From contig NZ_JAANOU010000001.1 of assembly GCF_011758765.1 (NCBI RefSeq), positions 4,960,001 to 5,024,000 on the forward strand: a stretch of DNA of 64,000 nucleotides, in the 5' to 3' direction. Below, one piece after another: positions 41,978 to 49,859 of this stretch. The translations under genes were made by a program, and so were the position numbers. Origin of the DNA: Amycolatopsis viridis (GTDB taxonomy: Bacteria > Actinomycetota > Actinomycetes > Mycobacteriales > Pseudonocardiaceae). Numbering within the stretch: the stretch's first letter is position 1; every line of letters starts with the position of its first letter. The notes below the pieces were generated by a model, which was not told the origin of the DNA, did no database searches, and saw nothing but the letters and a program-made list of their open reading frames with translations.

Positions 41978-42036
41978 CAGGCTGTTCTCCCAACTGATCT
42001 CTCCAACGCGGGCCATCGGCTCTGTGTTCCCAGCAT
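41977..42036 (-). CDS. Short upstream frame coupled to sigE, 19 aa
   Basis: ATG at 42036 has a strong Shine-Dalgarno, AAGGAG, about seven bases upstream. It encodes 19 residues ([19 protein letters not shown]) and stops with TGA at 41977-41979. The stop overlaps the sigE ATG by one base (TGATG), the classic coupling arrangement. The frame differs from that of the longer sigE start at 42016. It is best read as a leader peptide that controls sigE translation; no family is known. Confidence 0.5.
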   Translation of the reverse strand: MLGTQSRWPALERSVGRTA

Positions 42037-42091
42037 GACCGCTCTCCTTATGGAGGTGGTGAGACGAGACTGAGAGTCACCTGAGAGAACT

Positions 42092-42106
42092 GTGCACGTC
42101 CTGCAC
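42092..42106. promoter_or_regulatory. Palindrome GTGCA-N5-TGCAC between sigE and the methyltransferase gene
   Basis: A 5-5-5 perfect inverted repeat lies in the 104-bp gap between sigE leader ORF and the divergent methyltransferase, upstream of both. It may bind a regulator; none is identifiable. Confidence 0.35.
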
Positions 42107-42127
42107 GGGTTTGACGGCGGCCGGCGC

Positions 42128-42133
42128 TAACCT
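42128..42133 (+). promoter_or_regulatory. -10 hexamer TAACCT of the methyltransferase gene (leaderless type)
   Basis: TAACCT ends seven bases before GTG 42141, consistent with leaderless transcription; no Shine-Dalgarno precedes the start. Confidence 0.45.
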
Positions 42134-42140
42134 TGCCCGC

Positions 42141-42779
42141 GTGACCTCCGAGACGCTCGCGGCGAGTGGCGGCGACCACGCCGAGGGCTACCTGCCCGGC
42201 CACCCCGCCGACGCCGCGCTGCTCACCGCGCGCGTGCGGGCGGAGGAGCTGGGCTGCGCGGTGCTGGAGCCGGACGCCGGGGCGGCGCTGTGCTTCCTCG
42301 CGACCAGCCTGCGCGCCCGCGCGGTGGTCGAGATCGGCACCGGCGTCGGGGTCAGCGGACTCTACCTGCTGCGGGGCATGGCCCCGGACGGCGTACTGAC
42401 CTCGATCGACATCGAACCGGAGCACCACCAGGCGGCGCGTCGCACGCTCCGCGAGGCGGGGTACCCGCCGGGCCGGACGCGGTTGATCATGGGCCGGGCG
42501 CTGGACGTCCTGCCGCGGCTGACCAGCGGCGGGTACGACCTGGTGTTCGTGGACGCCGCGCGGGCGGAGTACCCGCGCTACTACGAGCACGGGGTGCAGC
42601 TGCTGCGGCAGGGCGGGGTGATCGCGTTCCACGGCGTGACGGACGCGGCCCGCGGCGAGCGGCGGGATCCGGCGCTGCTGGCGGCGCGCGAGCTGGCGCG
42701 GGCGATCCGCGAGGACGAGCGGCTGGTGCCGGCGCTGCTGCCGGTCGGCGGGGGGATGCTGGTCGCCGCGGTGCAGTGA
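42141..42779 (+). CDS. O-methyltransferase (Rv1220c-like)
   Basis: 212 aa. The SAM-binding motif VVEIGTGVGVSGLYLLRGM starts the Rossmann core, followed by LTSIDIEPEHHQAARRTL (acidic residue for the ribose) and YDLVFVDAARAEYPRYYEH. It matches the class of catechol-type O-methyltransferases (methyltransferase_3 family). The enzyme would methylate a hydroxyl group on a small molecule with Mg2+. It is divergent from sigE, the same arrangement as Rv1220c-sigE in M. tuberculosis. Start GTG has a leaderless-type promoter. Substrate unknown. Confidence 0.87.
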   Translation: MTSETLAASGGDHAEGYLPGHPADAALLTARVRAEELGCAVLEPDAGAALCFLATSLRARAVVEIGTGVGVSGLYLLRGMAPDGVLTSIDIEPEHHQAARRTLREAGYPPGRTRLIMGRALDVLPRLTSGGYDLVFVDAARAEYPRYYEHGVQLLRQGGVIAFHGVTDAARGERRDPALLAARELARAIREDERLVPALLPVGGGMLVAAVQ

Positions 42780-42889
42780 CGCTGGTCCGTGTCGGCACGC
42801 GGACCGGGAGTGACGCCGCTCGAAATTGTCGTACCCCTGGGGCACGATCTGCTCATCTGGAACTGTCCGGATCGGCGAGGGGTCGGCAC

Positions 42890-43669
42890 ATGCGTGAGGC
42901 AGTCGTCAGCGCCGCGCGGTTCATCAGCACCCGCGTGGCGGAACCCATCGGGCTGGGGGACGTCGCGGACCACGTCGGCTACAGCCCGTTCCACCTGGCG
43001 CGCGTGTTCGAGCAGGAGCTGGGCCTGCCGCCCGGCCAGTACCTCACCGCGCGGCGGTTCGAGAGGGCCAAACAGCTGTTGTTGCGCAGCGACGAGCGGA
43101 TCATCGACGTCTGCAACGCGGTCGGGTTCTCCGCGCCGGGCACGTTCACCACGCGGTTCACCGCGGCGGTGGGCGCCACGCCGGCCGGGTTCCGGCGGCT
43201 GCCGGAGGTCCTCGCCGGCTCGCCGCCGCGCCCGGTCGTCCTCCCGGGCCGTGATCGCGCCGGCGGCACGGTCATGGGCACGGTCCGGCTGAGCCCGGCG
43301 GCGGCGCTCGCGCTCGGCCCGGACCCCGCGGTGTACGTCGGCCTGTTCCCGAAGCGCGTGGCGCGCGGGTTCCCGGTCAGCGGCACGCTGCTGGCGCAGC
43401 CGGGTGATTTCCTGCTCGGCGGCGTCCCGCCGGGCACCTACTGGGTGCTGTCCTCGGCACTGCCGGGCCGGGCCGGCGCGGCAGCGCAGCTCCTGCCGGG
43501 GCGCAGCGTGGTGGGGGCGTCCTCCCGGACGGTCCACGTGTCGGCCCAGGCCCCGGTCCACCAGCGGGACGTGCACCTCGACGTCGGCGAGGACTGGTCG
43601 ACGCCGGTCCTGATCGCGCTGCCCGCTCTCGCCTCGGCCGGTGCCCAGGACCGGCGGAGGCACCGGTGA
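42890..43669 (+). CDS. AraC family transcriptional regulator with N-terminal DNA-binding domain
   Basis: 259 aa. The two HTHs of AraC are at the N-terminus (residues 1-105): GLGDVADHVGYSPFHLARVF and ERIIDVCNAVGFSAPGTFTT, with the RRFERAKQLL link. The remaining 150 residues are a beta-rich domain with FPVSGTLLAQPG and VHQRDVHLDVGE that I do not recognise as a standard AraC effector domain. The order (DNA-binding first) is unlike most AraC proteins. ATG at 42890 has GCGAGGGG upstream. It converges on the MFS gene with seven bases between. Target genes unknown. Confidence 0.75.
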   Translation: MREAVVSAARFISTRVAEPIGLGDVADHVGYSPFHLARVFEQELGLPPGQYLTARRFERAKQLLLRSDERIIDVCNAVGFSAPGTFTTRFTAAVGATPAGFRRLPEVLAGSPPRPVVLPGRDRAGGTVMGTVRLSPAAALALGPDPAVYVGLFPKRVARGFPVSGTLLAQPGDFLLGGVPPGTYWVLSSALPGRAGAAAQLLPGRSVVGASSRTVHVSAQAPVHQRDVHLDVGEDWSTPVLIALPALASAGAQDRRRHR

Positions 43670-43676
43670 TGCGAGG

Positions 43677-44879
43677 TCAGGCCGGCACCGCCGCGCGCGA
43701 GCGGGCCCGGCCGGTCAGGCGCGCCACCGCCAGCCCGGCCAGCGCCAGCCACAGCACGGCCACCCCGACGAGCCAGCTCCAGCCGAAGTGGCCGAACACC
43801 ACGCTGCCGAGCGTGCCGCCGACGCTGCTGCCCAGGTAGTAGGCGAGGGTGTAGGCGCCGGACGCCTGACCGCGCGCACCCTCGGGGGCCTCGGCCGCGG
43901 CCCACCCGTTCGCCACCGCGTGGGCGGCGAAGAACCCGCCGGTGAGCACCACGAATCCGGCCACCACCAGCGACAGCGAGTCGGGCAGGGTGAGCAGGAT
44001 CCCGGTCGCCATCACGGTCAGCCCGCCGAGCACCGCCCGCCGCCGGCCGAACCGGGCGACCAGCCGTCCCGCGTTCGAGGACGACACCGAGCCCACCGCG
44101 TAGGCCAGGAACACCAGCGACGCGACCGCCGGCGACAGGTTGAGCGGCGCACCGGTCAACCGGAAACCGGCCGCGTTGTACATCGCGACGAAGGCGCCCA
44201 TCGCGAGCATCGCCACGCCGTACTGCACCAGCAGCACCGGCCGCCGCAGCGCCAGGCCCAATCCGCTCAGCACGTTCGGGGACCGCTCCCCCGGCGCGGT
44301 CCGTGCGGCGCCGGGCAGCGCCAGGATCGTCATCGCGCTGAAGACCAGCGCCACCCCCGCGACGACAGCCAGTGCGCCGTGCCAGCCCAGCGCCCCGGCG
44401 CTGAACCCGGCGGACAGCCGGCCGAGCATGCCGCCGACCGTGTTGCCCGCGATCATCGCCCCGACCGCCGCGGCCACCCCGGTCCTGCCGAGCTGCTCCA
44501 CCAGGTACGCCGAGGCGACGCCCGGGAAGCCGGCGATCGCCACCCCCTGCAGCGCCCGCAGCACGAGCAGCACCGGGTACGACGGCGCGAGCGGCATCAC
44601 CAGGCCCAGCACAACCGACAGCGTCACCGACGCGATGATGATCGGCCGCCTGCCGACGATCTCCGACAACGCCGCGATCGGCAGTACCGCGATCGCCAGC
44701 GCCCCGGTCGCCACCGACACCGCGAGCGAGGCCGAACCGGGGTCGAGGTGGAACTGCGCGGCGAGCTGCGGCAGGACCGGCTGCGGGGCGTAGAGCAGCG
44801 CGAACGAGGAGATGCCCGCGGCGGCGACCGCGAGCTTCACCCGGCGGGTGTCCGGAGGGGCGGGCACATCGACTGACAC
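43677..44879 (-). CDS. MFS transporter
   Basis: 400 aa with about twelve transmembrane helices. It has the characteristic loop 2 (LSEIVGRRPIIIASV) and a duplicated half motif ARFGRRRAVLGG in loop 8. Helices are Ala/Val/Gly-rich. The family matches the YnfM/CynX-like drug-export group of MFS; the substrate is unknown. GTG at 44879. It is divergent from the LysR-type gene at 44943 with 63 bp between, the usual arrangement of an efflux pump and its regulator. Confidence 0.85.
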   Translation of the reverse strand: MSVDVPAPPDTRRVKLAVAAAGISSFALLYAPQPVLPQLAAQFHLDPGSASLAVSVATGALAIAVLPIAALSEIVGRRPIIIASVTLSVVLGLVMPLAPSYPVLLVLRALQGVAIAGFPGVASAYLVEQLGRTGVAAAVGAMIAGNTVGGMLGRLSAGFSAGALGWHGALAVVAGVALVFSAMTILALPGAARTAPGERSPNVLSGLGLALRRPVLLVQYGVAMLAMGAFVAMYNAAGFRLTGAPLNLSPAVASLVFLAYAVGSVSSSNAGRLVARFGRRRAVLGGLTVMATGILLTLPDSLSLVVAGFVVLTGGFFAAHAVANGWAAAEAPEGARGQASGAYTLAYYLGSSVGGTLGSVVFGHFGWSWLVGVAVLWLALAGLAVARLTGRARSRAAVPA

Positions 44880-44942
44880 GACCTCGAAAGTAAGCCTCGC
44901 TAATCAATACGTCCAATACGATGAAGTGGCATCATCCATACT

Positions 44943-45872
44943 GTGTCGTATGAGAGTGCCGGGGAAGCGTCCGACCAGCGGCTGGCCGCGCGACTGGCGC
45001 CCAGCCTGGCTCTGCTGGCGGCCGTCCGGGACACCGGCAACATCACCCGTGCGGCGGAACGGCTCGGCGTCCCGCAGCCAACGGTGAGCCGCCGGCTCGC
45101 CGCGCTGTCCGAGGTCGTCGGGGCGCCGCTGACCCAGCCGGACGGGCGCGGGGTGCGCCTGACCCGGGCGGGCGAAATCCTCGCCGCGAGCGCCGTCCGG
45201 GCACTCACCGCGGTCGAAACCGGCGTGCGGCAGACCCGGGAGGAGATTTCACCGGACAGCGGGCACGTGGTGCTGGGTTTCCTGCACCTGCTCGGCCGGT
45301 GGCTGGTCCCCTCGTTGCTGCACGACTTCCGGGCCGGCCACCCGGGCGTGCGGTTCTCGCTGGTCCAGGGGTCGCGGCAGCACGTGCTGGACCGTCTGGC
45401 CGGCGGCGAACTGGACCTCGCCCTGGTGGCGCCGCTGCCCGACGACCCGGCGCTGGACAGTTTGGCGCTGTCGGAGCAGGAGCTGCTGCTGTCGGTTCCG
45501 GAGGCGCACCCGCTGGCGCGGCGCCGCCGGATCCGGGTCGCCGAGCTGGCCGACGAGCCGTTCGTGACGCTCGAGCACGGCTACGGGCTGCGGCAGATCG
45601 TGGACGACCTGTGCGCGGCAGCCGGGTTCGAGCCGAAGATCGCGTTCGAGAGCCAGGAATCGGACACCGCCCGGGGACTGGTGGCGGCGGGACTCGGGGT
45701 CGCGCTGCTGCCGCACTTCGCGGGCGCCGCACCGGCCGGAGTGGTGGAGGTGCCGCTGTCCCCTCGGGTCAGCCGCACGATCGGGGCGGCATGGCGGGCG
45801 GGCGAGCACCTGACCCCGGCGGTGCGCGCCTTCCGCGACTACGTCCGCGCGCACGGCACGCGCTACGCCTGA
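44943..45872 (+). CDS. LysR family regulator of the MFS transporter
   Basis: 309 aa. HTH near residues 20-60 (LLAAVRDTGNITRAAERLGV, then QPTVSRRLAALSEVVGAPL) and an inducer-binding domain (LGFLHLLGRWLVPSLLHDF). The start GTG at 44943 lacks a clear Shine-Dalgarno. The intergenic segment is AT-rich compared with the surroundings and contains ATACGA and TCGTAT half sites. The divergent MFS gene is its probable target. The small-molecule effector is unknown. Confidence 0.87.
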   Translation: MSYESAGEASDQRLAARLAPSLALLAAVRDTGNITRAAERLGVPQPTVSRRLAALSEVVGAPLTQPDGRGVRLTRAGEILAASAVRALTAVETGVRQTREEISPDSGHVVLGFLHLLGRWLVPSLLHDFRAGHPGVRFSLVQGSRQHVLDRLAGGELDLALVAPLPDDPALDSLALSEQELLLSVPEAHPLARRRRIRVAELADEPFVTLEHGYGLRQIVDDLCAAAGFEPKIAFESQESDTARGLVAAGLGVALLPHFAGAAPAGVVEVPLSPRVSRTIGAAWRAGEHLTPAVRAFRDYVRAHGTRYA

Positions 45873-45882
45873 TGCGCCCGGT

Positions 45883-47298
45883 CTAGGCCTGGTCCGACCC
45901 GAACGCCTCCGCGAACGCCACCAGCGTCCGGGCCGCGAAACCGGTCGCGCCGGGGACCACTTCCGCGTAGGGCTTCTCGGCGCGGGCAGGACCCGCGATG
46001 TCCAGGTGGGCCCACGGCAGGCCCTCGGTGAACTCGCGCAGGAACAGCGCCGCCGTGATGCCGCCGGGACCACCGGGCGCCTGCTTGACATCGCCCAGCT
46101 CGCCGCGCACCGCGTCGGCGTGGGCGTCCAGCAGCGGCATCCGCCACCACGCCTCCCCGACGCTCGCGCCGGCCTCGCGGATCTCGTCGGCCAGCTTGTC
46201 GTCCGTTGCGAACAACCCGCCGGTCCGCAGGCCCAGCGCGACCTTCATCGCGCCGGTCAGGGTCGCCACGTCGACCACCGCGTCCGGGCTGAACCGGCGG
46301 ATGCCGTACACCAGCGCGTCGGCCAGCACCATCCGGCCCTCGGCGTCGGTGTTGGACACCTCGGTGGTCCGCCCGCCGTAGTGCCGCACCACGTCGCCCG
46401 GCCGGTACGACGACCCGGACACGTGGTTCTCCGCCGCCGGTACCAGCGCCGTCACCCGCACCGGCAGGCGCAGCGCGGCGATCGCCCGCGCCGCGGCGAT
46501 GACCGCGCCACCGCCGGCCATGTCGGTGCGCATCAGGTGCATCCCGTCGGCCGGCTTCACGGACAGGCCGCCGGTGTCGAACGTGATGCCCTTGCCGACC
46601 AGCAGCAGGTGCCGGAGCGCGCCGCGCGGCCGGTAGGTCAGCTCGATCAGCCGCGGCGGGCTCGCCGAGCCGCCGCCGACCGCGAGCACCCCGCCGAAGC
46701 CCTGCGCGGCCAGCCACTGCTCGTCCCGGACGGTGGCGGACAGGCCGGGCACCTCGCCGGCCAGACGCGCGGCCGTGTCCGCCAGCCACTCCGGGTTCTT
46801 GATGTTCGACGGGGTGTTCGCGAGGTCGCGGGCCAGCGCCGTCGCCTCCGCCAGCGCCCGCACGCGCGCCACGACCCGCTGGTGCCCGGCGTCCTGCGTG
46901 ATCAGCCGCAGGGTGCGCAGCGCACCCGGGCGGGCGTCCGCACTGACCCGGAAGCGGTACCCGCCGAGCAGGGCACCCAGCGTCAGCTCCGCCACCTGCT
47001 CGCCGGTGGTGTCCGCGGGCAGCTCGACCTGGACCGCCGGGGCGGCGTCGGCGGCCTCCCGGGCGAGCGCGGCGCCCGCGGTGCGCCACCGCGCGGGCTC
47101 ACCGTCGCCGATCCCGACCAGCCAGCGGGCGTCCGGACCGGGCATGCGCCGGACCTCACCGGCCGTGCCCGAATGCTCCGCACCACCGGCCGGGCCCGCC
47201 GGAACCAGGACGACCCGCTCGGCGCCGCGACGGCGCTCGCCGGCGACCTCGACGTCGATCAGCCGGCTGGGAACGGACGGCAGGGGAAAGCGCGCCAT
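45883..47298 (-). CDS. pepA: Leucyl aminopeptidase (M17)
   Basis: 471 aa. The catalytic C-terminal domain has the family motifs: LVGKGITFDTGGLSVKP (metal site), MRTDMAGGGAVIAAARAI and EVSNTDAEGRMVLADALVYG, which includes the signature NTDAEGR. Zn or Mn ions bind the two Asp/Glu sets; Lys in GKGITFD and Arg in AEGR are catalytic. The first 160 residues are the less conserved N-domain. It is cytosolic and removes N-terminal residues from peptides. ATG at 47298. It converges on the LysR gene with ten bases between. Confidence 0.92.
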   Translation of the reverse strand: MARFPLPSVPSRLIDVEVAGERRRGAERVVLVPAGPAGGAEHSGTAGEVRRMPGPDARWLVGIGDGEPARWRTAGAALAREAADAAPAVQVELPADTTGEQVAELTLGALLGGYRFRVSADARPGALRTLRLITQDAGHQRVVARVRALAEATALARDLANTPSNIKNPEWLADTAARLAGEVPGLSATVRDEQWLAAQGFGGVLAVGGGSASPPRLIELTYRPRGALRHLLLVGKGITFDTGGLSVKPADGMHLMRTDMAGGGAVIAAARAIAALRLPVRVTALVPAAENHVSGSSYRPGDVVRHYGGRTTEVSNTDAEGRMVLADALVYGIRRFSPDAVVDVATLTGAMKVALGLRTGGLFATDDKLADEIREAGASVGEAWWRMPLLDAHADAVRGELGDVKQAPGGPGGITAALFLREFTEGLPWAHLDIAGPARAEKPYAEVVPGATGFAARTLVAFAEAFGSDQA

Positions 47299-47370
47299 CT
47301 GGCGACCTCCTGGGACTCGGGGACTGCGGCCGCGCGTGACGTCAGCCGGTGACGACGGGACGGGAACAGC

Positions 47371-47538
47371 TCAGCTGGTGGCCTCCTGCAGGGCGACCCC
47401 CAGGTCCTTGGCCTCTTCGGCCGACAGCTCGACGACAAGTCGCCCACCGCCCTCGAGCGGAACGCGCATCACGAGGCCCCGCCCCTCCTTAGTCACCTCG
47501 AGGGGACCATCTCCGGTCCGGGGCTTCATGGCCGCCAT
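47371..47538 (-). CDS. DUF3117 protein, 55 aa
   Basis: 55 aa, full length for the family: MAAMKPRTGDGPLEVTKEGR then GLVMRVPLEGGGRLVVELSA. DUF3117 is an actinobacterial family of unknown function (Rv1211-like). ATG at 47538 follows GGAGGGA with seven bases spacing. It lies between pepA and the divergent enoyl-CoA hydratase gene. The high conservation suggests a core cellular role. It has a beta-rich composition and no cysteine or metal motif. Confidence 0.9.
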   Translation of the reverse strand: MAAMKPRTGDGPLEVTKEGRGLVMRVPLEGGGRLVVELSAEEAKDLGVALQEATS

Positions 47539-47705
47539 AGCGTGCTCCCTCCGTATCAACCGGCGCGCCCGGGTCGCGCTCTTCAAGCCAACCGGGTCAG
47601 GCCCATTCTCCCTCATCAGGATGGGCGCGCGAACGCGGACCGATCTTTTCGTGTTTGCTTGGGTCTTTGGTATCCCCCGTAGCCGATGTATCAGGAGGAC
47701 CTCCG

Positions 47706-48500
47706 GTGACCTCAGAGGACGTGCTGCTCACCGCCGACGCCGACGGCGTCCGCACCGTGACGTTGAACCGCCCCGCCGCGTACAACTCGCTCACCGTGGA
47801 ACTCAAGGAGCGCCTGCTGGCCGCGCTGCGCGAAGCAGCCGGGGACCCGGCAGTCCGCGCGGTGGTGCTGACCGGCGCCGGCAAGGCGTTCTGCGCGGGC
47901 CAGGACCTCAAGGAGCACGTCGGGCTGCTCCAGGCGGGTGACCCGGCGCCGCTGCGCACGGTCCAGGACCACTACAACCCCATCGTCCGGGAGATCGTCG
48001 GCATGCCGAAACCGGTGATCGCGGCGGTCAACGGGCCCGCCGCGGGCGCTGGGGCGGCCTTCGCCTACGCCGCCGACCTGCGCATCGCGGCGTCCTCGGC
48101 CAACTTCCTGATGGCCTTCGCGAACGTCGGGCTGGGTCCGGACTCGGGCGCGTCGTGGACGCTGCAGCGGCTCGTCGGGTACGGGCGGGCGGCCGAGCTG
48201 ATGCTGCTCGCCCGCACCGTCGACGCCGGGGAAGCGCTCTCCCTGGGACTGGTCACCGAGGTTGTCGGGGACGAGGAGCTGGCCGGCCGGGCCCAGGCGG
48301 TCGCGGCGAAGCTGGCCGCCGGGCCGACGGTGAGCTACGCCAAGATCAAGCAGGTGCTCACGGTCGCCGCGGAGGGCTCGCTGGAGGACGCGCTCGCCGC
48401 CGAGGACGCCGCCCAGACGGTGCTCGGCTCGACCGCCGACCACCGTGAGGCGGTGGAGGCGTTCGTCGCCAAGCGCAAGCCGCACTTCCAGGGCAAGTAG
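47706..48500 (+). CDS. Enoyl-CoA hydratase/isomerase family protein
   Basis: 264 aa. The crotonase fold is shown by NRPAAYNSL, the oxyanion hole segment GKAFCAGQDLKEH and VNGPAAGAGAAFAYAADLRI. The second catalytic Glu of true hydratases is not clear at GLGPDSGASW, so isomerase or another crotonase reaction, such as 1,2-epoxyphenylacetyl-CoA isomerase (PaaG), is possible. GTG at 47706 follows AGGAGG. It stands alone, divergent from the DUF3117 gene. Confidence 0.87.
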   Translation: MTSEDVLLTADADGVRTVTLNRPAAYNSLTVELKERLLAALREAAGDPAVRAVVLTGAGKAFCAGQDLKEHVGLLQAGDPAPLRTVQDHYNPIVREIVGMPKPVIAAVNGPAAGAGAAFAYAADLRIAASSANFLMAFANVGLGPDSGASWTLQRLVGYGRAAELMLLARTVDAGEALSLGLVTEVVGDEELAGRAQAVAAKLAAGPTVSYAKIKQVLTVAAEGSLEDALAAEDAAQTVLGSTADHREAVEAFVAKRKPHFQGK

Positions 48501-48538
48501 GGCGGGTCGCGGTTGGCGGAGCGACGGCCGGCGCTGGG

Positions 48539-49108
48539 TCACGAGGTCGCGCGGAAGCAGGTCGCCAGGTGGTCGTCGACCATGCCGGTGGCCTGCATCA
48601 GCGCGTAGCACGTGGTCGGACCGACGAAGGCGAACCCGCGCTTCTTCAGTGCCTTCGCCATGGCCGTGGACTCGGGTGTGATCGCCGGGATGTCGGCCAT
48701 GGAGCGCGGGCGCGGCCGCTCCCCCGCCGGCGCGAACGACCACAGCAGCTCGTCGAGCGGCTGGTCCAGCGCGGCGACGGCGCGGGCGTTGGTGATCGCG
48801 GCGAGGATCTTCGCCCGGTTCCGCACGATGGCGGCGTCGGCCATCAGGCGCTCGACGTCGTCGTCGCCGAACAGGGCCACCTTCTCCGGCACGAACCCGG
48901 CGAACGCGGCCCGGAACCCGGCGCGCTTGCGCAGGATGGTGATCCAGGACAGCCCCGACTGGAACGCCTCCAGGCACAGCCGCTCGTACAGCGCGTCCTG
49001 CCCGTGCACCGGCACGCCCCACTCGGTGTCGTGGTACTCGGCGTAGTCCGGGGCCGAGTTCCCCCACGGGCACCGCGCCACCCCGTCGGCGCCGACCGTC
49101 GCCGTCAT
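48539..49108 (-). CDS. tagA: DNA-3-methyladenine glycosylase I
   Basis: 189 aa. The family hallmark CPWGNSAPDYAEYHDTEWG (base-binding pocket, first zinc Cys) opens the protein, and the central segment LCLEAFQSGLSWITILRKR is conserved. The C-terminal zinc site is GFAFVGPTTCYALMQATGMV plus HLATC. It removes 3-methyladenine from alkylated DNA. The start overlaps the SRPBCC gene stop by four bases. It is the last of the four-gene operon gpgS, DivIVA-like, SRPBCC, tagA; Rv1210 is its mycobacterial counterpart. Confidence 0.93.
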   Translation of the reverse strand: MTATVGADGVARCPWGNSAPDYAEYHDTEWGVPVHGQDALYERLCLEAFQSGLSWITILRKRAGFRAAFAGFVPEKVALFGDDDVERLMADAAIVRNRAKILAAITNARAVAALDQPLDELLWSFAPAGERPRPRSMADIPAITPESTAMAKALKKRGFAFVGPTTCYALMQATGMVDDHLATCFRATS

Positions 49109-49560
49109 GCCTGCCCCACCGTGTAACCCTCCGCGAACCTGGCGAACCGTTTCAACGAGTACCGCAGCCCGAGCACGAACGCGGGCTTGACGACCGGCCA
49201 GCCCAGCTGCCCCGCGGGCCCGAGCGGCGGCACGAGGCTCTCCGCCCAGACGAACGTGGACCGGTGCGGCCCCTTCGCGTGCACGTGGAACGCACCGGTG
49301 CCCTTGACGACGCTGCCCAGGTGACGGACCGTGCAGCGCACCGGCGGCTCCCAGCTGGTGATCTCCATCGGGTCGGTGAGCCCCACCCCGCGCACCCCGG
49401 TGAACGCCGTCAGCTTCGACCCGACGCTGCGGCCGTCGCCCTCGGCCACCTCGACGGAGGTGCCCAGCATCCACTCGTGCTGCCGCTCCCAGTCGGTCAG
49501 CGCGAGCCACGTGGTGCCGGCGTCCGCCCGCACGTCCACCGACAGGACCAGATCGATCAT
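49105..49560 (-). CDS. SRPBCC family protein
   Basis: 151 aa. The START/Bet v1-like fold is suggested by DLVLSVDVRADAGTTWLALT and TDPMEITSWEPPVRCTVRHL, with FHVHAKGPHRSTFVWAES in the last strands. Such proteins bind hydrophobic ligands in a deep pocket or act as cyclases. No catalytic residues can be assigned. The ATG at 49560 overlaps the DivIVA-like gene stop, and the stop overlaps tagA, both by four bases. Its role in the gpgS operon is unknown. Confidence 0.82.
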   Translation of the reverse strand: MIDLVLSVDVRADAGTTWLALTDWERQHEWMLGTSVEVAEGDGRSVGSKLTAFTGVRGVGLTDPMEITSWEPPVRCTVRHLGSVVKGTGAFHVHAKGPHRSTFVWAESLVPPLGPAGQLGWPVVKPAFVLGLRYSLKRFARFAEGYTVGQA

Positions 49561-49859
49561 CCCGACGTCTGCCGTTCCGCCTCGAGCTGGGCGACCCGGT
49601 GCCGGAGCGTGTCGATCTCGCCGCCGAGGCGCCGCATCACCCAGTCCACTTCGGACATCTTGTACCCGCGCAGGACGAGCTGGAAGCGCACCTTCCGCAC
49701 GTCCTCCCCGGTGATGTCGCGAACCGGCAGCCGCGTCGGCGAGCTGCCCGGCGGCAGCGGCGCGAGCTCCTCGCCGCGGCCGAACACGACGGCGGCCAGC
49801 AGGAACACCACCGCCGCCACGAGCAGCATGATCACGAGGTAGATCAGGGCGGTCGTCAC
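49557..49859 (-). CDS. DivIVA-domain membrane protein (Rv1209-like)
   Basis: 100 aa. An N-terminal transmembrane helix (LIYLVIMLLVAAVVFLLAAV) precedes a short DivIVA-type motif: DVRKVRFQLVLRGYKMSEVD and a coiled coil RLGGEIDTLRHRVAQLEAER. It resembles the Rv1209 family, membrane proteins that may localise to curved or polar membrane. GTG at 49859 overlaps the gpgS stop by four bases, and its own stop overlaps the SRPBCC gene. The function is unknown. Confidence 0.8.
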   Translation of the reverse strand: MTTALIYLVIMLLVAAVVFLLAAVVFGRGEELAPLPPGSSPTRLPVRDITGEDVRKVRFQLVLRGYKMSEVDWVMRRLGGEIDTLRHRVAQLEAERQTSG

